A program made the translations under genes and the position numbers. The notes below the pieces were generated by a model. The model searched no databases. It was not told the DNA's origin and worked only from the letters and a program-made list of their open reading frames with translations. From Fimbriiglobus sp. (GTDB lineage: Bacteria > Planctomycetota > Planctomycetia > Gemmatales > Gemmataceae): 5,576 nucleotides of DNA. Of the stretch, positions 5,552-5,576 are shown piece after piece (the stretch's first letter is position 1; each line of letters starts with the position of its first letter). The stretch is from the NCBI GenBank assembly GCA_025352585.1, contig JANXTD010000203.1:1-5576 (forward strand), written 5' to 3'.

Positions 5552-5576
5552 GAGCGCGGGTGAACAGCCCGACCAC

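Larger units (their letters stand above)
5418..5576. other. Non-coding region upstream of nadD, possibly between divergent genes
   Basis: No convincing gene is seen in these 159 bases. Leftward, TAGGGT (5467-5462, minus strand) is a possible -10 for nadD that would give a leader of about 40 nt, but no good -35 accompanies it. Rightward, TTGCTC (5523-5528) and TAGTCT (5546-5551) are spaced by 17 bp and could serve a gene starting just beyond the window. Both putative -10 elements sit in the same context, CGCTAGnnT. An 8-bp palindrome, CGAATTCG, lies at 5514-5521. Confidence 0.35.

Noticed and set aside
1..5576. CRISPR array, tRNA, rRNA, insertion sequence or defence-system gene
   Set aside because: I saw no regularly spaced repeats, cloverleaf, rRNA sequence, transposase, or nuclease/toxin motifs on either strand.

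Overview
The window is very GC-rich, with G or C at most third codon positions, and it carries four tightly packed protein genes. Gene content and style suggest a planctomycete, probably of the Gemmata lineage. The clues are a DUF116-polyprenyl synthetase fusion, a prenyltransferase-beta/squalene-cyclase-type repeat protein, and a large membrane protein whose N-terminal zinc ribbon resembles the MJ0042 family. This placement rests on recalled family distribution, not on a search.

Layout. Positions 1-177 are non-coding and hold an imperfect inverted repeat (arms 1-25 and 76-100) that ends in three 8-bp units, an apparent interspersed element cut by the left edge. A rightward two-gene operon follows. 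The first gene (178-1893) fuses a cysteine-rich DUF116 domain to a complete class I trans-polyprenyl diphosphate synthase. The second (1835-2719) overlaps it by 59 nt and encodes a six-repeat alpha-alpha-barrel protein related to protein geranylgeranyltransferase beta subunits and triterpene cyclases. Only 15 bp separate it from a convergent leftward gene (2735-4720) for a 661-residue single-pass membrane protein with two cytoplasmic zinc ribbons and a helical, probably extracytoplasmic, domain. That gene has its own promoter in the 82-bp gap behind nadD (4803-5417, leftward), which encodes nicotinate-nucleotide adenylyltransferase. Positions 5418-5576 are non-coding, with weak promoter-like motifs facing both ways.

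How the genes work together. nadD is housekeeping NAD synthesis and shows no functional link to its neighbours. The first two genes look like one functional unit: one makes an allylic prenyl diphosphate, the other has a fold that binds such chains. The barrel protein lacks two of the three zinc ligands of protein prenyltransferases and the DxDD acid motif of triterpene cyclases, so its reaction cannot be assigned. This pair is the most interesting content and the best candidate for an undescribed isoprenoid activity.

Three of the four genes have a GGAG Shine-Dalgarno core exactly 8 nt before the start codon, which supports the chosen starts. The zinc-ribbon gene has none and instead carries a perfect 12-bp palindrome in its leader.
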